DNA of 44,878 nucleotides from Ruminococcus flavefaciens (GCA_004554385.1 SFMO01000005.1:1-44878), one strand, 5' to 3'; positions 29,676 through 38,721 are shown, numbered from the stretch's first letter. Notes: generated by a model not told the origin, from the letters alone. Numbers and translations: made by a program.

Positions 29676-31289
29676 GTGTACAAGGCTCTTTACCGCAAAT
29701 GGCGTCCCATGACCTTTGATGATGTCATATCCCAGCAATATACCACAGAAGCTCTGAAAAATCAGATAATCAGCGGAAAGACTGCCCATGCATACCTTTT
29801 TACAGGCTCACGAGGTACAGGTAAGACCACCTGTGCACGTATCCTTGCAAAAGCCGTGAACTGCCGCAATATGAAAAACGGCAATCCCTGCCTTGAGTGC
29901 GACATCTGCCGCGATGCAGACAGCGGAGCTCTCACGGATATAGTAGAAATAGATGCGGCTTCAAACAACGGTGTAGACAATATCCGTGACCTCAGGGACG
30001 CGGCTGTTTATACTCCCGAGCGCGGAGCTTATAAAATATACATCATAGACGAGGTGCATATGCTCTCTCCGGGCGCATTCAATGCTTTGCTGAAAATAAT
30101 GGAGGAGCCGCCCCCGTATGTGAAGTTCATTCTCGCCACCACCGAGATACACAAAGTCCCTGCAACTATCGTTTCACGCTGTCAGCGCTATGATTTCCGC
30201 AGGATAAAGGCTGAGGACATCGCTTCACGTATAAGCTATATCGCTCAGCAGGAGGAACTGAACCTCACCGAGGACGGTGCGGCTATGATAGCCAAGCTTG
30301 CCGACGGCGGTATGCGTGACGCAGTATCACTTCTCGACCAGTGCTCGGTATGCGCTGAGGTCATAAACGCCGAGGCTGTCTCCAATGCCGCAGGTATCGC
30401 AGGCAGAGACTACCTCTACGACATGCTTGACGCGATCTCCGATTCCGATACTCCGAAGGCACTTTCCATTACCGCAGACCTCTATGATATGTCAAAGGAC
30501 CTCACAAGGCTTTGCGAGGAGCTGGTAACTCAGCTGAGAAATGTCATGCTAATAAAGGCTTCTCCCGATACGGCTGACAAGCTCATAGTTTGTATGCCCG
30601 ATGAACTGGAGCGTCTGAAGGCTATCGCGGATAAGTCTGACCTGCCTACAGTCATGGACAGGCTCTCAGCTCTGCAGGAATGCCGCGAGCGTATGCAGAG
30701 AGCTATGAACAAGCGTGTTGAGTTCGAGATGTCACTTATAAAACTTTGCGGAAATGTAAAGAATACCGCGGAGGGTATTGACAATTCGGAAATATATGAT
30801 AAAATAAAACAGTTAGAGGATAAGATAAATACCATGCCGAGAGTTATCCCTGCGGCAGGACAGGCTCCTGCTGAGGAACAGCCCGAGGTCATGGAGGCAA
30901 GCGCCGCTCCTGCGGACGAGAAGATCATCCCTACTATAGATATAAAGAAGCTGAGACCCGAGGACATCGTCAACTGTGAACGCTGGGGCGAGATACTTGA
31001 AGAATTCAGAAAGATCAATCCTGCCGTTGCAGGAAGTCTTGACGGCTCTTTTGCAGGTACAGCAGGAAACTATATCTTTATAACTGCTCAGAACCGCTTC
31101 TTTATGGAGCTGTTCAAGGTCAAGGAAAACGCTAATTCTTTGGGAGCGGCTATCGCCAGCGTACTTGGTCAGCGCTTCATAATCAAGGCAAGGTGCGCGA
31201 CTACTGTCTCAGAGCAGAAGAATCTTGCGGAAAGCCTCATTAAAAAGGCTATGGAAAGCAAAATAGAAACAGCGGTGGAAAATCAGTAA
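29676..31289 (+). CDS. dnaX: DNA polymerase III subunit gamma/tau (537 aa)
   Basis: GTG start at 29676 with AAAGGAGG 7 nt upstream; the protein then begins YKALYRKWRP as usual for DnaX. Walker A GSRGTGKT (residues 44-51), zinc Cys63, 72, 75 and 78, Walker B YIIDEVHML, and an arginine finger in VSRCQRYDF show the clamp-loader ATPase. The C-terminal third holds a low-complexity linker (about 375-420) and a tau-like domain that would contact polymerase. No A-rich slippery heptamer for gamma production was noticed. Followed by ybaB and recR, as in Bacillus. Confidence 0.95.
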   Translation: MYKALYRKWRPMTFDDVISQQYTTEALKNQIISGKTAHAYLFTGSRGTGKTTCARILAKAVNCRNMKNGNPCLECDICRDADSGALTDIVEIDAASNNGVDNIRDLRDAAVYTPERGAYKIYIIDEVHMLSPGAFNALLKIMEEPPPYVKFILATTEIHKVPATIVSRCQRYDFRRIKAEDIASRISYIAQQEELNLTEDGAAMIAKLADGGMRDAVSLLDQCSVCAEVINAEAVSNAAGIAGRDYLYDMLDAISDSDTPKALSITADLYDMSKDLTRLCEELVTQLRNVMLIKASPDTADKLIVCMPDELERLKAIADKSDLPTVMDRLSALQECRERMQRAMNKRVEFEMSLIKLCGNVKNTAEGIDNSEIYDKIKQLEDKINTMPRVIPAAGQAPAEEQPEVMEASAAPADEKIIPTIDIKKLRPEDIVNCERWGEILEEFRKINPAVAGSLDGSFAGTAGNYIFITAQNRFFMELFKVKENANSLGAAIASVLGQRFIIKARCATTVSEQKNLAESLIKKAMESKIETAVENQ

Positions 31290-31358
31290 AGCTCAAAAGC
31301 AAATATAATTTGCTTGATATAAAACTAAGAAACTTTATTTTCAAAGGAGAATTTTAAG

Positions 31359-31709
31359 ATGAAAGCAAGAATACCAAGAAATATCAACGGCGGCGGCGCT
31401 CAGAACATGAACCAGATGATAAAGCAGGCTCAGAAAATGCAGGATCAGATCACTGAGCTTCAGGAAGATATCGAGGCAAGAGATTTCTCTGCTACAGCAG
31501 GCGGCGGTGCAGTTGAGGTAACTATAACAGGAAAGAAGACCATCAAGTCTCTCACACTCAAGCCTGAGGTAGTTGACCCCGAGGATATCGATATGCTTCA
31601 GGATCTCATCATCAGCGCTGTAAATGAGGCTGTAAACAACGTTGAGACCACTACAGAGACAGAAATGAGCAAGATCACAGGCGGAGTATCTCTCCCCGGT
31701 CTTTTCTGA
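31359..31709 (+). CDS. ybaB: YbaB/EbfC family nucleoid-associated protein (116 aa)
   Basis: The typical small DNA-binding dimer: MNQMIKQAQKMQDQITELQEDIEARDFSATAGGGAVEVTITGKKTIKSLTLKPEVVDPEDIDMLQDLI... with the conserved GGG-V-V-x-G-x-x core. It has a slightly longer, basic and Gly-rich N-terminus (KARIPRNINGGGAQN) than Bacillus YaaK. CAAAGGAGAA precedes ATG. Located between dnaX and recR; 6 nt separate it from recR. Confidence 0.92.
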   Translation: MKARIPRNINGGGAQNMNQMIKQAQKMQDQITELQEDIEARDFSATAGGGAVEVTITGKKTIKSLTLKPEVVDPEDIDMLQDLIISAVNEAVNNVETTTETEMSKITGGVSLPGLF

Positions 31710-31715
31710 TAAAGA

Positions 31716-32318
31716 ATGGCGGATCATAACGCGCTTCCACTGGTCATACTGGCGGAGAAGTTCGCTTCCCTTCCGGGTATCGGCATGAAATCGGCACAGA
31801 GACTTGCGTATCACATAATGTCAATGGATACCGAGGCTGTTGAGGACTTCGCAAAAGCGCTCATTGACGCAAAAAAGAACGTTCACTGCTGTAAGTGCTG
31901 CCAGAACCTCACGGAGAGGGATATTTGCCCTATCTGCGACGATCCGGAGCGCGACAGGAGCGTTATATGCGTTGTCGAGAACCCAAAAGATGTCACAGCC
32001 TTTGAGCGTACAAGAGAGTACGGAGGCGTTTATCATGTGCTTCACGGTCTGCTCTCCCCCATGGACGGTATAACTCCCGACAAGCTCCGCGTCAAGGAAC
32101 TTCTTGCGAGGATATCCGAGGGCGGTGTGGAAGAGGTCATAATGGCTACAAACCCTACTGTTGAGGGTGACGCTACTGCTATGTACATAGCAGGTCTGCT
32201 TAAGCCTATGGGCATAAAGGTCACAAGACTGGCATTCGGACTTCCTGTTGGCGGTATACTTGAATACGCCGACGAGGTCACGCTTTTCAAGGCGCTGGAA
32301 AACAGAAACGATATGTAA
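31716..32318 (+). CDS. recR: Recombination mediator RecR (200 aa)
   Basis: Standard RecR: a helix-hairpin-helix (LPGIGMKSAQRLAYHI), a four-Cys zinc finger (CKCC...CPIC, about 59-74), a Toprim domain (VICVVENPKDVTAFERTREYGGVYHVLHG) and a Walker-like C-terminus (AFGLPVGGILEYADEVTL). It acts with RecO/RecF to load RecA at gaps. The ribosome site is weak (AAAGAATG), suggesting coupling to ybaB. Last gene before a strong terminator. Confidence 0.95.
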   Translation: MADHNALPLVILAEKFASLPGIGMKSAQRLAYHIMSMDTEAVEDFAKALIDAKKNVHCCKCCQNLTERDICPICDDPERDRSVICVVENPKDVTAFERTREYGGVYHVLHGLLSPMDGITPDKLRVKELLARISEGGVEEVIMATNPTVEGDATAMYIAGLLKPMGIKVTRLAFGLPVGGILEYADEVTLFKALENRNDM

Positions 32319-32344
32319 AAAACGGGCAGTATGCCCGTTTTTTT
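32317..32344 (+). terminator. Terminator of dnaX-ybaB-recR
   Basis: Stem AAACGGGCA/TGCCCGTTT (32320-32328 with 32332-32340), a 3-nt loop, T run; it overlaps the recR stop codon region. Confidence 0.9.
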
Positions 32345-32400
32345 ATTGTGGATCAGGCGATGCAAAAAAATGGGCTTGATGTACCATTTTCTGCAAGTTA

Positions 32401-32429
32401 TTGACAAACGGCTTCATATTGGTTATAAT
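32401..32429 (+). promoter_or_regulatory. Consensus promoter before the membrane cyclophilin-like gene
   Basis: TTGACA (32401-32406), a 17-nt spacer, TATAAT (32424-32429). Confidence 0.82.
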
Positions 32430-32460
32430 AAAGGCAGTATGCTTTTGAAAGGATAAATAT

Positions 32461-33267
32461 ATGCTGAAAAAGAACAATGTTGTCAGACTCGTTCTGATAT
32501 TTACTCTTATAATGGGTGTTTCATCACTGGTGATAATGCTCAGCAATACCCTTATGGCAAGGAACAACAACTATATAACCATTGATCCCGAGACCATGAA
32601 GCTTGTACAGCTCGATCCTCCGAAGGACGGCGATCCTATAGCAATAGTCGATACGACCCTCGGCGAGTACCGCTTCGTGCTTTATCCGCAGTATTCTCCA
32701 AAGGCTGTTGCAAACTTCACAGAGCTTGCGGAGCAGGGCTACTATAACAACACCTATGTGTTCCACTCCGAGAGCGGAGCATACTCTGCGGCAGGAGCTC
32801 CGAACAAAAACGGCAATGCCAACGATAACTCCCACGAGCTTGTGGAGAGAGAGCTTAATCAGGATCTGTGGCCCTTCAAGGGTGCTGTACTGGCTATGAA
32901 CACCACTGTGGAGAGAAGCTTCAAGGAGAAGATCCTCGGCGGCGGAACATACTACAACGGAAGCCGCTTTATGACGGTCAATACTATTGATTTTAATGAC
33001 GATATCAAGAAGGAGATAATGGAGGTCTCGGAAAACGAGGAGCTTGGCAAAGCTTTTATCGAGCATGGCGGAGTGCCCAATTTTTCGCAGCAGATCACCG
33101 TTATCGGTCAGACCTACAAGGGCTTTGACGTTGTGGAGAAGCTTGCGAATCTGGAAACAAATGAACAAGGCGTATATAAGGTCCCCGTTGAGGACGTTAT
33201 GATAAATTCTGTTACGATAAGCACCTATTCGGCTAAGGATGAAGCTGCCGAAAAGGCTGAAAAATAA
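32461..33267 (+). CDS. Membrane-anchored cyclophilin-like protein lacking catalytic residues (268 aa)
   Basis: One N-terminal membrane helix (about 9-29) and a cyclophilin-type fold (about 57-255): VDTTLGEYRFVLYPQYSPKAVANFTELAEQGYYNNTYVFHSESG aligns with the start of bacterial cyclophilins, and GQTYKGFDVVEKLANL with the end. The catalytic FHRVI is FHSES and the IQGGDP motif is AAGAPN, so the active-site Arg and Gln are missing. It may be a chaperone or binding domain without prolyl isomerase activity. Good AAAGGATAA ribosome site. It precedes a lipoprotein with two intact cyclophilin domains that has its own promoter. Confidence 0.82.
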   Translation: MLKKNNVVRLVLIFTLIMGVSSLVIMLSNTLMARNNNYITIDPETMKLVQLDPPKDGDPIAIVDTTLGEYRFVLYPQYSPKAVANFTELAEQGYYNNTYVFHSESGAYSAAGAPNKNGNANDNSHELVERELNQDLWPFKGAVLAMNTTVERSFKEKILGGGTYYNGSRFMTVNTIDFNDDIKKEIMEVSENEELGKAFIEHGGVPNFSQQITVIGQTYKGFDVVEKLANLETNEQGVYKVPVEDVMINSVTISTYSAKDEAAEKAEK

Positions 33268-33442
33268 CAGGAATAACCGTTGTTTACGGAAGAAATACTC
33301 CGTTCAGACGGCTCGCTTTAGCCGAAACAGCGAGATTCATGTTTTGATTATGAGCATGGCATTTTTTGCCGCGATTCCGCCAAAGGGGGCTCTCCTCAGG
33401 CGGTCCGCTTTGTCCGAAAAATACAAAAATATGTGAAAACCC
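33268..33442. other. Intergenic region with several small inverted repeats
   Basis: Between the two cyclophilin genes. Contains CGGCT/AGCCG and CCGCC/GGCGG hairpin arms and a GGCATTTTTTGCC pair, without a coding frame that has a ribosome site. It could be transcript end structure and remains of a dispersed repeat. The promoter of the next gene follows at 33443. Confidence 0.35.
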
Positions 33443-33471
33443 TTTACAAAATGGTTTTTGTAGTGTATAAT
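33443..33471 (+). promoter_or_regulatory. Promoter of the two-domain cyclophilin lipoprotein
   Basis: TTTACA (33443-33448), a 17-nt spacer, TATAAT (33466-33471). Confidence 0.72.
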
Positions 33472-33548
33472 ATATAAGTTGAAGTGTAGTTTTTTGTTCA
33501 GTTTTGAACATACTATCACGAAGTTTCACGTTTTCAAGGAGTGAAATT

Positions 33549-35054
33549 ATGTTTAGAAAAATTCTTGCAGGTCTTTTCTGTACAACTCTGGTGTTCTCTG
33601 CATTCACATCATGCGGCAAGGAGGCAAAGGAAAGCGGCAGTACGACCGCAAATACATCAGATTCGAGCAGCAGCTCCGAAACAACGGAGACTTCCACAGA
33701 AAAGTTAACTGCGGAAAATGTTGATATAGCCAATTTTACAGCTCCACAGAAGGGCGATACCATAATCTCTATGAAGATAAAGGATTACGGTACCGTAAAG
33801 TTCAGACTTTTCCCCGAATATGCGGAAAAGGGTGTTGAGAACTTCGTTGAGCTGGCAAAAAAAGGATACTATGACGGACTGAAGTTCCACAGAGTTATCA
33901 ATGAGTTTATGATACAGGGCGGCGATCCCGAAGGAACAGGTATGGGCGGCGAAAGCGTCTGGGGCGGCAAGTTCGACGGCGGCACAGATCCACATCTCAT
34001 CCATGTTGCAGGCGCTCTTGCTTACGCAAACAGCGGCGGCACAGCAACTGACGGAAGCCAGTTCTATATAGTAACAGGTACAGTTCCCACAGAGCAGAAT
34101 TTCGACGACTATGCAGCAGGCGGATATGCCTTCTCAGATAACGCAAAGGCTCTCTATACAAAGGTTGGCGGTGCACCGTGGCTGGACGGAAATTACACCG
34201 TTTTCGGTCAGGTCATTGACGGTCTTGACATAATCTTCAAGATACAGAATGTTGCCGTAGACGCTCAGAGCAGCATGCCTTACAAGGACGTTATCATGGA
34301 ATCAGTTACCGTTGAAGAGTACAACGGCGAGGATATACGTTGGTATATCGATGATTATGAGGATTTCGACGCTGACGAGATCAGAAACTCCACAGGCAAG
34401 GAAAATGTTACCATATCCAACTTCACTGCTCCTAAGGAGGGTGAAAAGGTGGTTTCCATGAAGCTCAAGGGATATGACGGCGAGATAAAGATCAAGCTCT
34501 TCCCCGAGTATGCAGAAAAGGGAGTTCCAAGCTTCCTTGAACACGCAGAAAAGGGCTACTATGACGGTCTTACCTTCCACAGAGTCATCAAGGACTTCAT
34601 GATACAGGGCGGCGATCCCAAGGGCGACGGTACAGGCGGCGAGTCCATTTACGAAAAGGGCTTTGACGACGGTACAGATCCTCATCTTATCCATGCCGCA
34701 GGCGCTGTTGCATACGCAAACAGCGGCTCTACCGCTTCAAGCGGAAGCCAGTTCTATATAGTTACAGGTCAGGTGTACGACAAGGATCAGATCAAGGAGA
34801 TCGAGGATCAGGGCTATGACTTTACCGATAATGAGGCTGAGATCTATTCCTCAAACGGCGGTACACCGTGGCTCGACGGCGGCTACACTATCTTCGGTCA
34901 GGTATTCGACGGACTTGATATCGTCTTCGATGTCCAGAATGTTGAGACTGATGACAGCGATAAGCCGAAAAAGGACGTTACCATTGAGTATGTAAAGGTT
35001 TCGGAATACAAGGACGAGCCGGTCCGCTTCAATATTTCCGATTATAAAAAATAA
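33549..35054 (+). CDS. Lipoprotein with two tandem cyclophilin-type peptidyl-prolyl isomerase domains (501 aa)
   Basis: ATG at 33549 has AAGGAG 7 nt upstream. Signal peptide with lipidated Cys22 (FTSC), a Ser/Thr/Glu linker (about 28-55), then two cyclophilin domains (about 65-265 and 285-490). Each has the catalytic FHRVI and MIQGGDP segments (FHRVINEFMIQGGDPEG and FHRVIKDFMIQGGDPKG), the GALAYANSG/GAVAYANSG motif and GSQFYIVTG. Both look active. The domains are closely similar, so internal duplication is likely. It would fold exported proteins at the outer membrane face. The two copies also form a direct repeat at DNA level. Confidence 0.9.
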   Translation: MFRKILAGLFCTTLVFSAFTSCGKEAKESGSTTANTSDSSSSSETTETSTEKLTAENVDIANFTAPQKGDTIISMKIKDYGTVKFRLFPEYAEKGVENFVELAKKGYYDGLKFHRVINEFMIQGGDPEGTGMGGESVWGGKFDGGTDPHLIHVAGALAYANSGGTATDGSQFYIVTGTVPTEQNFDDYAAGGYAFSDNAKALYTKVGGAPWLDGNYTVFGQVIDGLDIIFKIQNVAVDAQSSMPYKDVIMESVTVEEYNGEDIRWYIDDYEDFDADEIRNSTGKENVTISNFTAPKEGEKVVSMKLKGYDGEIKIKLFPEYAEKGVPSFLEHAEKGYYDGLTFHRVIKDFMIQGGDPKGDGTGGESIYEKGFDDGTDPHLIHAAGAVAYANSGSTASSGSQFYIVTGQVYDKDQIKEIEDQGYDFTDNEAEIYSSNGGTPWLDGGYTIFGQVFDGLDIVFDVQNVETDDSDKPKKDVTIEYVKVSEYKDEPVRFNISDYKK

Positions 35055-35086
35055 TAATCTTCAGCAAAACCAGCTTGTTTAAATTG

Positions 35087-35146
35087 TCGGCGTTTTATGC
35101 CGAGGAACAAAAGAAAGAAATTCGGGAAAAGATAAAGATACCCGAA
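35087..35146 (+). promoter_or_regulatory. Two hairpins in the leader of murA
   Basis: TCGGC/GCCGA (35087-35091 with 35099-35103) and TTCGGG/CCCGAA (35121-35126 with 35141-35146). The second ends 4 nt before the AAGGAGAG ribosome site. No T run follows either, so they are not clear terminators. The 111-bp gap has no gene. Confidence 0.4.
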
Positions 35147-35165
35147 AAATAAGGAGAGAAAATAT

Positions 35166-36476
35166 TTGGATAAGTTTGTTGTAAAAGGCGGAAGACGCCT
35201 TGAGGGTGAAGTCACAATAAGCGGAGCTAAGAATGCGGCTGTAGCTATTCTTCCCGCAGTTATTCTTTCAGATGAACCATGTACCGTAGAAAATGTGCCC
35301 TACATCAGCGATGTCAGAATCTGTATCCAGATCCTTAAGGAAATGGGTGCTGAGGTAACAAATATAGGTAAGGACGCTTACAGGATCGATCCTACTACTA
35401 TCGACAAGTTCTGCGTTCCTTATGAGTATGCAAGAAAGATGCGTGCTTCATACTACTTCCTTGGAGCACTCCTCGGAAAATTCAATAAGGCAAGAGTTTC
35501 TATGCCGGGCGGATGTCCTCTGGGTGATCGTCCTATCGATCAGCACCTCAAGGCGTTCACAGCTCTCGGTGCAAAGCATACTCTCAGCCAGGGCATGATA
35601 GACCTTTCTGCGGATAAGCTCAAGGGCAATCAGATATTCTTCGACGTTGTCACTGTCGGAGCTACTATGAATGCCATGCTTGCTGCTGTCAAGGCAGAGG
35701 GACTTACTGTCATCGAAAATGCGGCTAAGGAGCCACATGTCGTTGACCTCGCAAACTTCCTCAACTCTATGGGCGCTAACATAATGGGCGCAGGTACGGA
35801 CGTCATCAAGATCAGAGGTGTTGAACACCTTCACGGTACTACCTACGCTGTTATCCCCGATCAGATCGAGGCAGGTACATTTATGGTGGCTGTTGCCGCT
35901 ACAAAGGGCGACGTGCTCATCAAGAATGTAATTCCAAAGCATCTTGAGTCGATCACAAAGAAGCTTGAAAAGATCGGCGTTAATATTGAACAGTTTGATG
36001 ACAGCATCAGAGTCTGGGTGGACGGACCTCTTGTAAAGACAAATGTCAAGACAGCTCCTCACCCGGGATTCCCGACTGATATGCAGTCTCAGATAGCTAC
36101 TCTGCTCTGTCTTGCACAGGGTACGAGCATTATAACCGAGAACATCTGGGAACAGCGCTTCCGCTACGTGGACGAGCTCAGAAGAATGGGCGCGGATATA
36201 ACCGTAAACGGAAAGGTCGCTCTTATCGAGGGAACAGGCAAGCTTATGGGAGCTCCCGTAAAGGCTTGTGATCTTAGAGCAGGCGCGGCACTGATAATTG
36301 CAGGTCTTGCTGCAAGCGGTGTCACAGAGATCGAGGATATCTACCACATCGAAAGAGGCTATGACTGCATGGAAGGAAAGCTCCGTGCACTGGGCGCTGA
36401 CATCGAAAAGGTAAGCGTTCCCGATAAGGCTGAGGAAAATGAAGCTAAGTCGGAAAACGACAAGGCTGCGGTTTAA
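35166..36476 (+). CDS. murA: UDP-N-acetylglucosamine 1-carboxyvinyltransferase (436 aa)
   Basis: TTG start at 35166, with AAGGAGAG 8 nt upstream and the correct family N-terminus (DKFVVKGGRRLEGEVTISGAKNAAVAILPA). Lys22 and the catalytic Cys117 (PGGCPLGDRPID) are present, as is the second-domain signature (HPGFPTDMQSQ). Cys at 117 predicts normal fosfomycin sensitivity of this enzyme. It catalyses the first step of peptidoglycan precursor synthesis. The C-terminus has a short acidic tail after DIEKV. It ends with a terminator at 36489. The second MurA paralogue common in Firmicutes is not in the window. Confidence 0.96.
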   Translation: MDKFVVKGGRRLEGEVTISGAKNAAVAILPAVILSDEPCTVENVPYISDVRICIQILKEMGAEVTNIGKDAYRIDPTTIDKFCVPYEYARKMRASYYFLGALLGKFNKARVSMPGGCPLGDRPIDQHLKAFTALGAKHTLSQGMIDLSADKLKGNQIFFDVVTVGATMNAMLAAVKAEGLTVIENAAKEPHVVDLANFLNSMGANIMGAGTDVIKIRGVEHLHGTTYAVIPDQIEAGTFMVAVAATKGDVLIKNVIPKHLESITKKLEKIGVNIEQFDDSIRVWVDGPLVKTNVKTAPHPGFPTDMQSQIATLLCLAQGTSIITENIWEQRFRYVDELRRMGADITVNGKVALIEGTGKLMGAPVKACDLRAGAALIIAGLAASGVTEIEDIYHIERGYDCMEGKLRALGADIEKVSVPDKAEENEAKSENDKAAV

Positions 36477-36488
36477 TATAAGCAATAC

Positions 36489-36519
36489 AGCTGCTGCACA
36501 GTTGTGCGGCAGCTTTTTG
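36489..36519 (+). terminator. Terminator of murA
   Basis: A 12-bp stem (36489-36500 with 36503-36514, one G-T pair) and a T run. It lies 26 nt before the MATE gene start, so that gene depends on partial read-through or on an overlapping promoter I could not identify. Confidence 0.75.
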
Positions 36520-36545
36520 ATTCTGAGTATTTGCAAAGGAGATAT

Positions 36546-37886
36546 ATGAAAGATAAAGGATTATACAAAAAATTATTCACCATAGTTGCGCCTATAGCCT
36601 TCCAGTACTTTATGTCATCACTGGTATCAGCTTCGGACGCTTTTATGCTGGGATTTCTCGACCAGGATTCACTTTCGGCGTCATCGCTTGCAGGACAGAT
36701 AGCCTTCGTGTACAGCCTTTTCTTTATGGCTTTCATATCGGGCTGCAATGTTCTTGCGGCTCAGTACTGGGGCAAAAAGGACAGCCGTACCGTTGAGGAG
36801 GTACTTGCCCTCACAATGCGGTATTCTCTTATCGTGGGAGCTCTTTTCACTCTGGCGGCATTTATAATTCCCGAATACATAATGCAGATATTCACAAACA
36901 AGCCCGGGCTAATTCGCCTTGGCGGCGTATATCTGCGGGTTGTAGCGCTTTCCTATGTGCTTGCAGGCTTTTCGCAGGCGTATTTCGGAATTATGAAGGT
37001 CTGTGACTGCGCAGGGCTCAGCTCTCTTATCGGAAGTCTTTCCGTAGTGCTGAATATCCTGCTTAACTGGCTTTTCATCTTCGGCATCGGACCATTCCCC
37101 GAAATGGGCATTGCAGGTGCGGCACTGGCAACGGTTTTTGCAAGAGCGTTTGAGTGCATTTTCATTATTGCGGTAATGCTCCGCGGAAAATGTCCGCCCC
37201 TTCGTATTGGAAAAATGATCAGACTTGGGAATCCCGTCCTCCACAGGGACTACGTAAAGTATACCCGGACCATACTTCTCAATCAGCTTGGCTGGGGCGG
37301 CGGAGTTACCATGTACTCAGTCATCATGGGAAGACTGGGAAGCGACGCAGTAGCGGCTAATTCCATAGCGAGCATCGTCAGAAGCATGATCGCAAGCCTG
37401 TGCTGGGGCATTGCGGCAGGAGTTGGGATAATACTCGGCGGTATGCTTGGCAGAAACGAGATAGAAGCCGCCAAAAAGGCTGGCGGAAAGTTCGTAAGGC
37501 TTTCGCTGGTAATAGGTGCGGTTTCGGGAGTTGTTATACTTGCGGTAACACCGATTGTACTGAAGGTAATAGTTCTTAACGATCAGGCGCAGTATTACTT
37601 AAAGTTTATGATGTTCATGGCGGCTTATTACATCATCGGAAATTCATTGAATTCCACTATCATAAGCGGTATATTCCCGTCGGGCGGAGACACAAGATTC
37701 GGCATGATATGCGATATTGTCACGCTGTGGTGCGTGGTTGTGCCAATGGGCATGATAGGAGCCTTTCTGCTGAAGCTCCCTGTGCTGGCGGTGGCTTTTA
37801 TACTGACGCTGGACGAATTCGTGAAAATACCTGCGGTATACAAGCATTACATGAAGTATAAATGGCTTAAAAACATAACAAGATAA
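36546..37886 (+). CDS. MATE family efflux transporter (446 aa)
   Basis: ATG at 36546 has AAAGGAGATAT upstream; the longer open frame starts inside the terminator and is rejected. Twelve hydrophobic segments in two homologous halves, beginning IVAPIAFQYFMSSLVSASDAFMLGFLDQDSLSASSLAGQIAFVYSLFFMAF, as in MATE (NorM/MatE) exporters that use Na+ or H+ gradients. The substrate could be drugs, flavins or metabolites and cannot be told. Its end overlaps the long inverted-repeat structure at 37885-38006. Confidence 0.92.
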   Translation: MKDKGLYKKLFTIVAPIAFQYFMSSLVSASDAFMLGFLDQDSLSASSLAGQIAFVYSLFFMAFISGCNVLAAQYWGKKDSRTVEEVLALTMRYSLIVGALFTLAAFIIPEYIMQIFTNKPGLIRLGGVYLRVVALSYVLAGFSQAYFGIMKVCDCAGLSSLIGSLSVVLNILLNWLFIFGIGPFPEMGIAGAALATVFARAFECIFIIAVMLRGKCPPLRIGKMIRLGNPVLHRDYVKYTRTILLNQLGWGGGVTMYSVIMGRLGSDAVAANSIASIVRSMIASLCWGIAAGVGIILGGMLGRNEIEAAKKAGGKFVRLSLVIGAVSGVVILAVTPIVLKVIVLNDQAQYYLKFMMFMAAYYIIGNSLNSTIISGIFPSGGDTRFGMICDIVTLWCVVVPMGMIGAFLLKLPVLAVAFILTLDEFVKIPAVYKHYMKYKWLKNITR

Positions 37887-38006
37887 AAGGCAGTCCGAGG
37901 GGTGCTCCCTATGGCGAGATCGTGGCATAAAATTACCGAGCCCATAATTCAGGCTCGGTAAAACCACTTTTTCTGTTAATGGAAGCACACTGAAGACTGC
38001 CTTTTT
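37885..38006. terminator. Long nested stem between convergent MATE and tetR genes
   Basis: The outer arms AAAAGGCAGTC (37885-37895) and GACTGCCTTTT (37995-38005) are perfect. Inside lie GTGG/CCAC (37922-37925 with 37964-37967) and the perfect 10-bp TTACCGAGCC/GGCTCGGTAA (37933-37942 with 37952-37961). T runs flank both sides, so it probably ends transcription from both genes. It is much larger than the other terminators in the window. Confidence 0.65.
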
Positions 38007-38007
38007 A

Positions 38008-38610
38008 TTATTTCTCATGCTGTGCGATTATCAGCCTTATGGAGTTATACAGATAAGGCTTGAGCTTTTCAATGGAGCATGGTTCCTTGTAGAGTATTGA
38101 TGAGTAGCAGGTGGAGCTTACAAGCTCGATTATCATGAAAAGCATTATTTCCGGGTCACGGAAGCCGTTTGGAGATTCTGAGATAAGCTTGTCATATATG
38201 GTGGAGAAGTTTATATCATCATCTGAACTGGGTGATGTAATGGCATTTTTAAATATGCCCCAGCTGAGATTCTTGGAAATAAAGGTGAGAAGCGACTGGT
38301 TTTCATTGAGCTGGTTGATGATATTGTCGATTATCTTTATCAGCTTGTCCTCAAAGGTAAGAGTATTCAGCTCTTCGCCGAGAGCGGCTTCGGCATTTTT
38401 GAAAAGCTGGCTTGATTTATGGGATATTAGCTTGTTTCGTATGTCATATTTATCCTTAAAATAGAGGTAAAACGTGCCTTTGGCAACGCCTGCCTTATTT
38501 ACGATGTCGGTTATGGAAGTCTTGGTAAAGCCTTTTGTGGTGAAGAACTCAAAGGCTGTTTTCAGCAGAGAGTTTTCCTTGAGCTTCTTGTTGATATCGA
38601 CCTTTCCCAT
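38008..38610 (-). CDS. TetR/AcrR family transcriptional regulator (200 aa)
   Basis: N-terminal HTH (about 14-60: LKTAFEFFTTKGFTKTSITDIVNKAGVAKGTFYLYFKDKYDI) is a textbook TetR domain, followed by an all-helical ligand domain. GAGGGGCG-type ribosome site before ATG at 38610. It is divergent from the MMPL exporter, with three copies of TGACYNNNRGTCA between them. The likely model is repression of the exporter and itself, relieved by a lipid-like or amphipathic ligand, as for other MMPL-linked TetRs. The ligand is unknown. Confidence 0.92.
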   Translation of the reverse strand: MGKVDINKKLKENSLLKTAFEFFTTKGFTKTSITDIVNKAGVAKGTFYLYFKDKYDIRNKLISHKSSQLFKNAEAALGEELNTLTFEDKLIKIIDNIINQLNENQSLLTFISKNLSWGIFKNAITSPSSDDDINFSTIYDKLISESPNGFRDPEIMLFMIIELVSSTCYSSILYKEPCSIEKLKPYLYNSIRLIIAQHEK

Positions 38611-38692
38611 TAAAACGCCCCTCTCTTTTTATCCGTTGATTTTGGTGCGGAACACCGAGGGTGGTATTCCATACTGTTTTCTGCTAAATTTT

Positions 38693-38721
38693 ATTATATC
38701 CCTAAAAACAGAGCCTGTCAA
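38693..38721 (-). promoter_or_regulatory. Consensus promoter of tetR
   Basis: On the minus strand, TTGACA (38716-38721), a 17-nt spacer, TATAAT (38693-38698). Operator copy 1 lies about 12 bp upstream of its -35. Confidence 0.82.

Noticed and set aside
35448..36536. 362-codon open frame antisense to murA
   Set aside because: murA is unmistakable on the plus strand; the antisense translation is Cys/Ser/His-rich and resembles no family.
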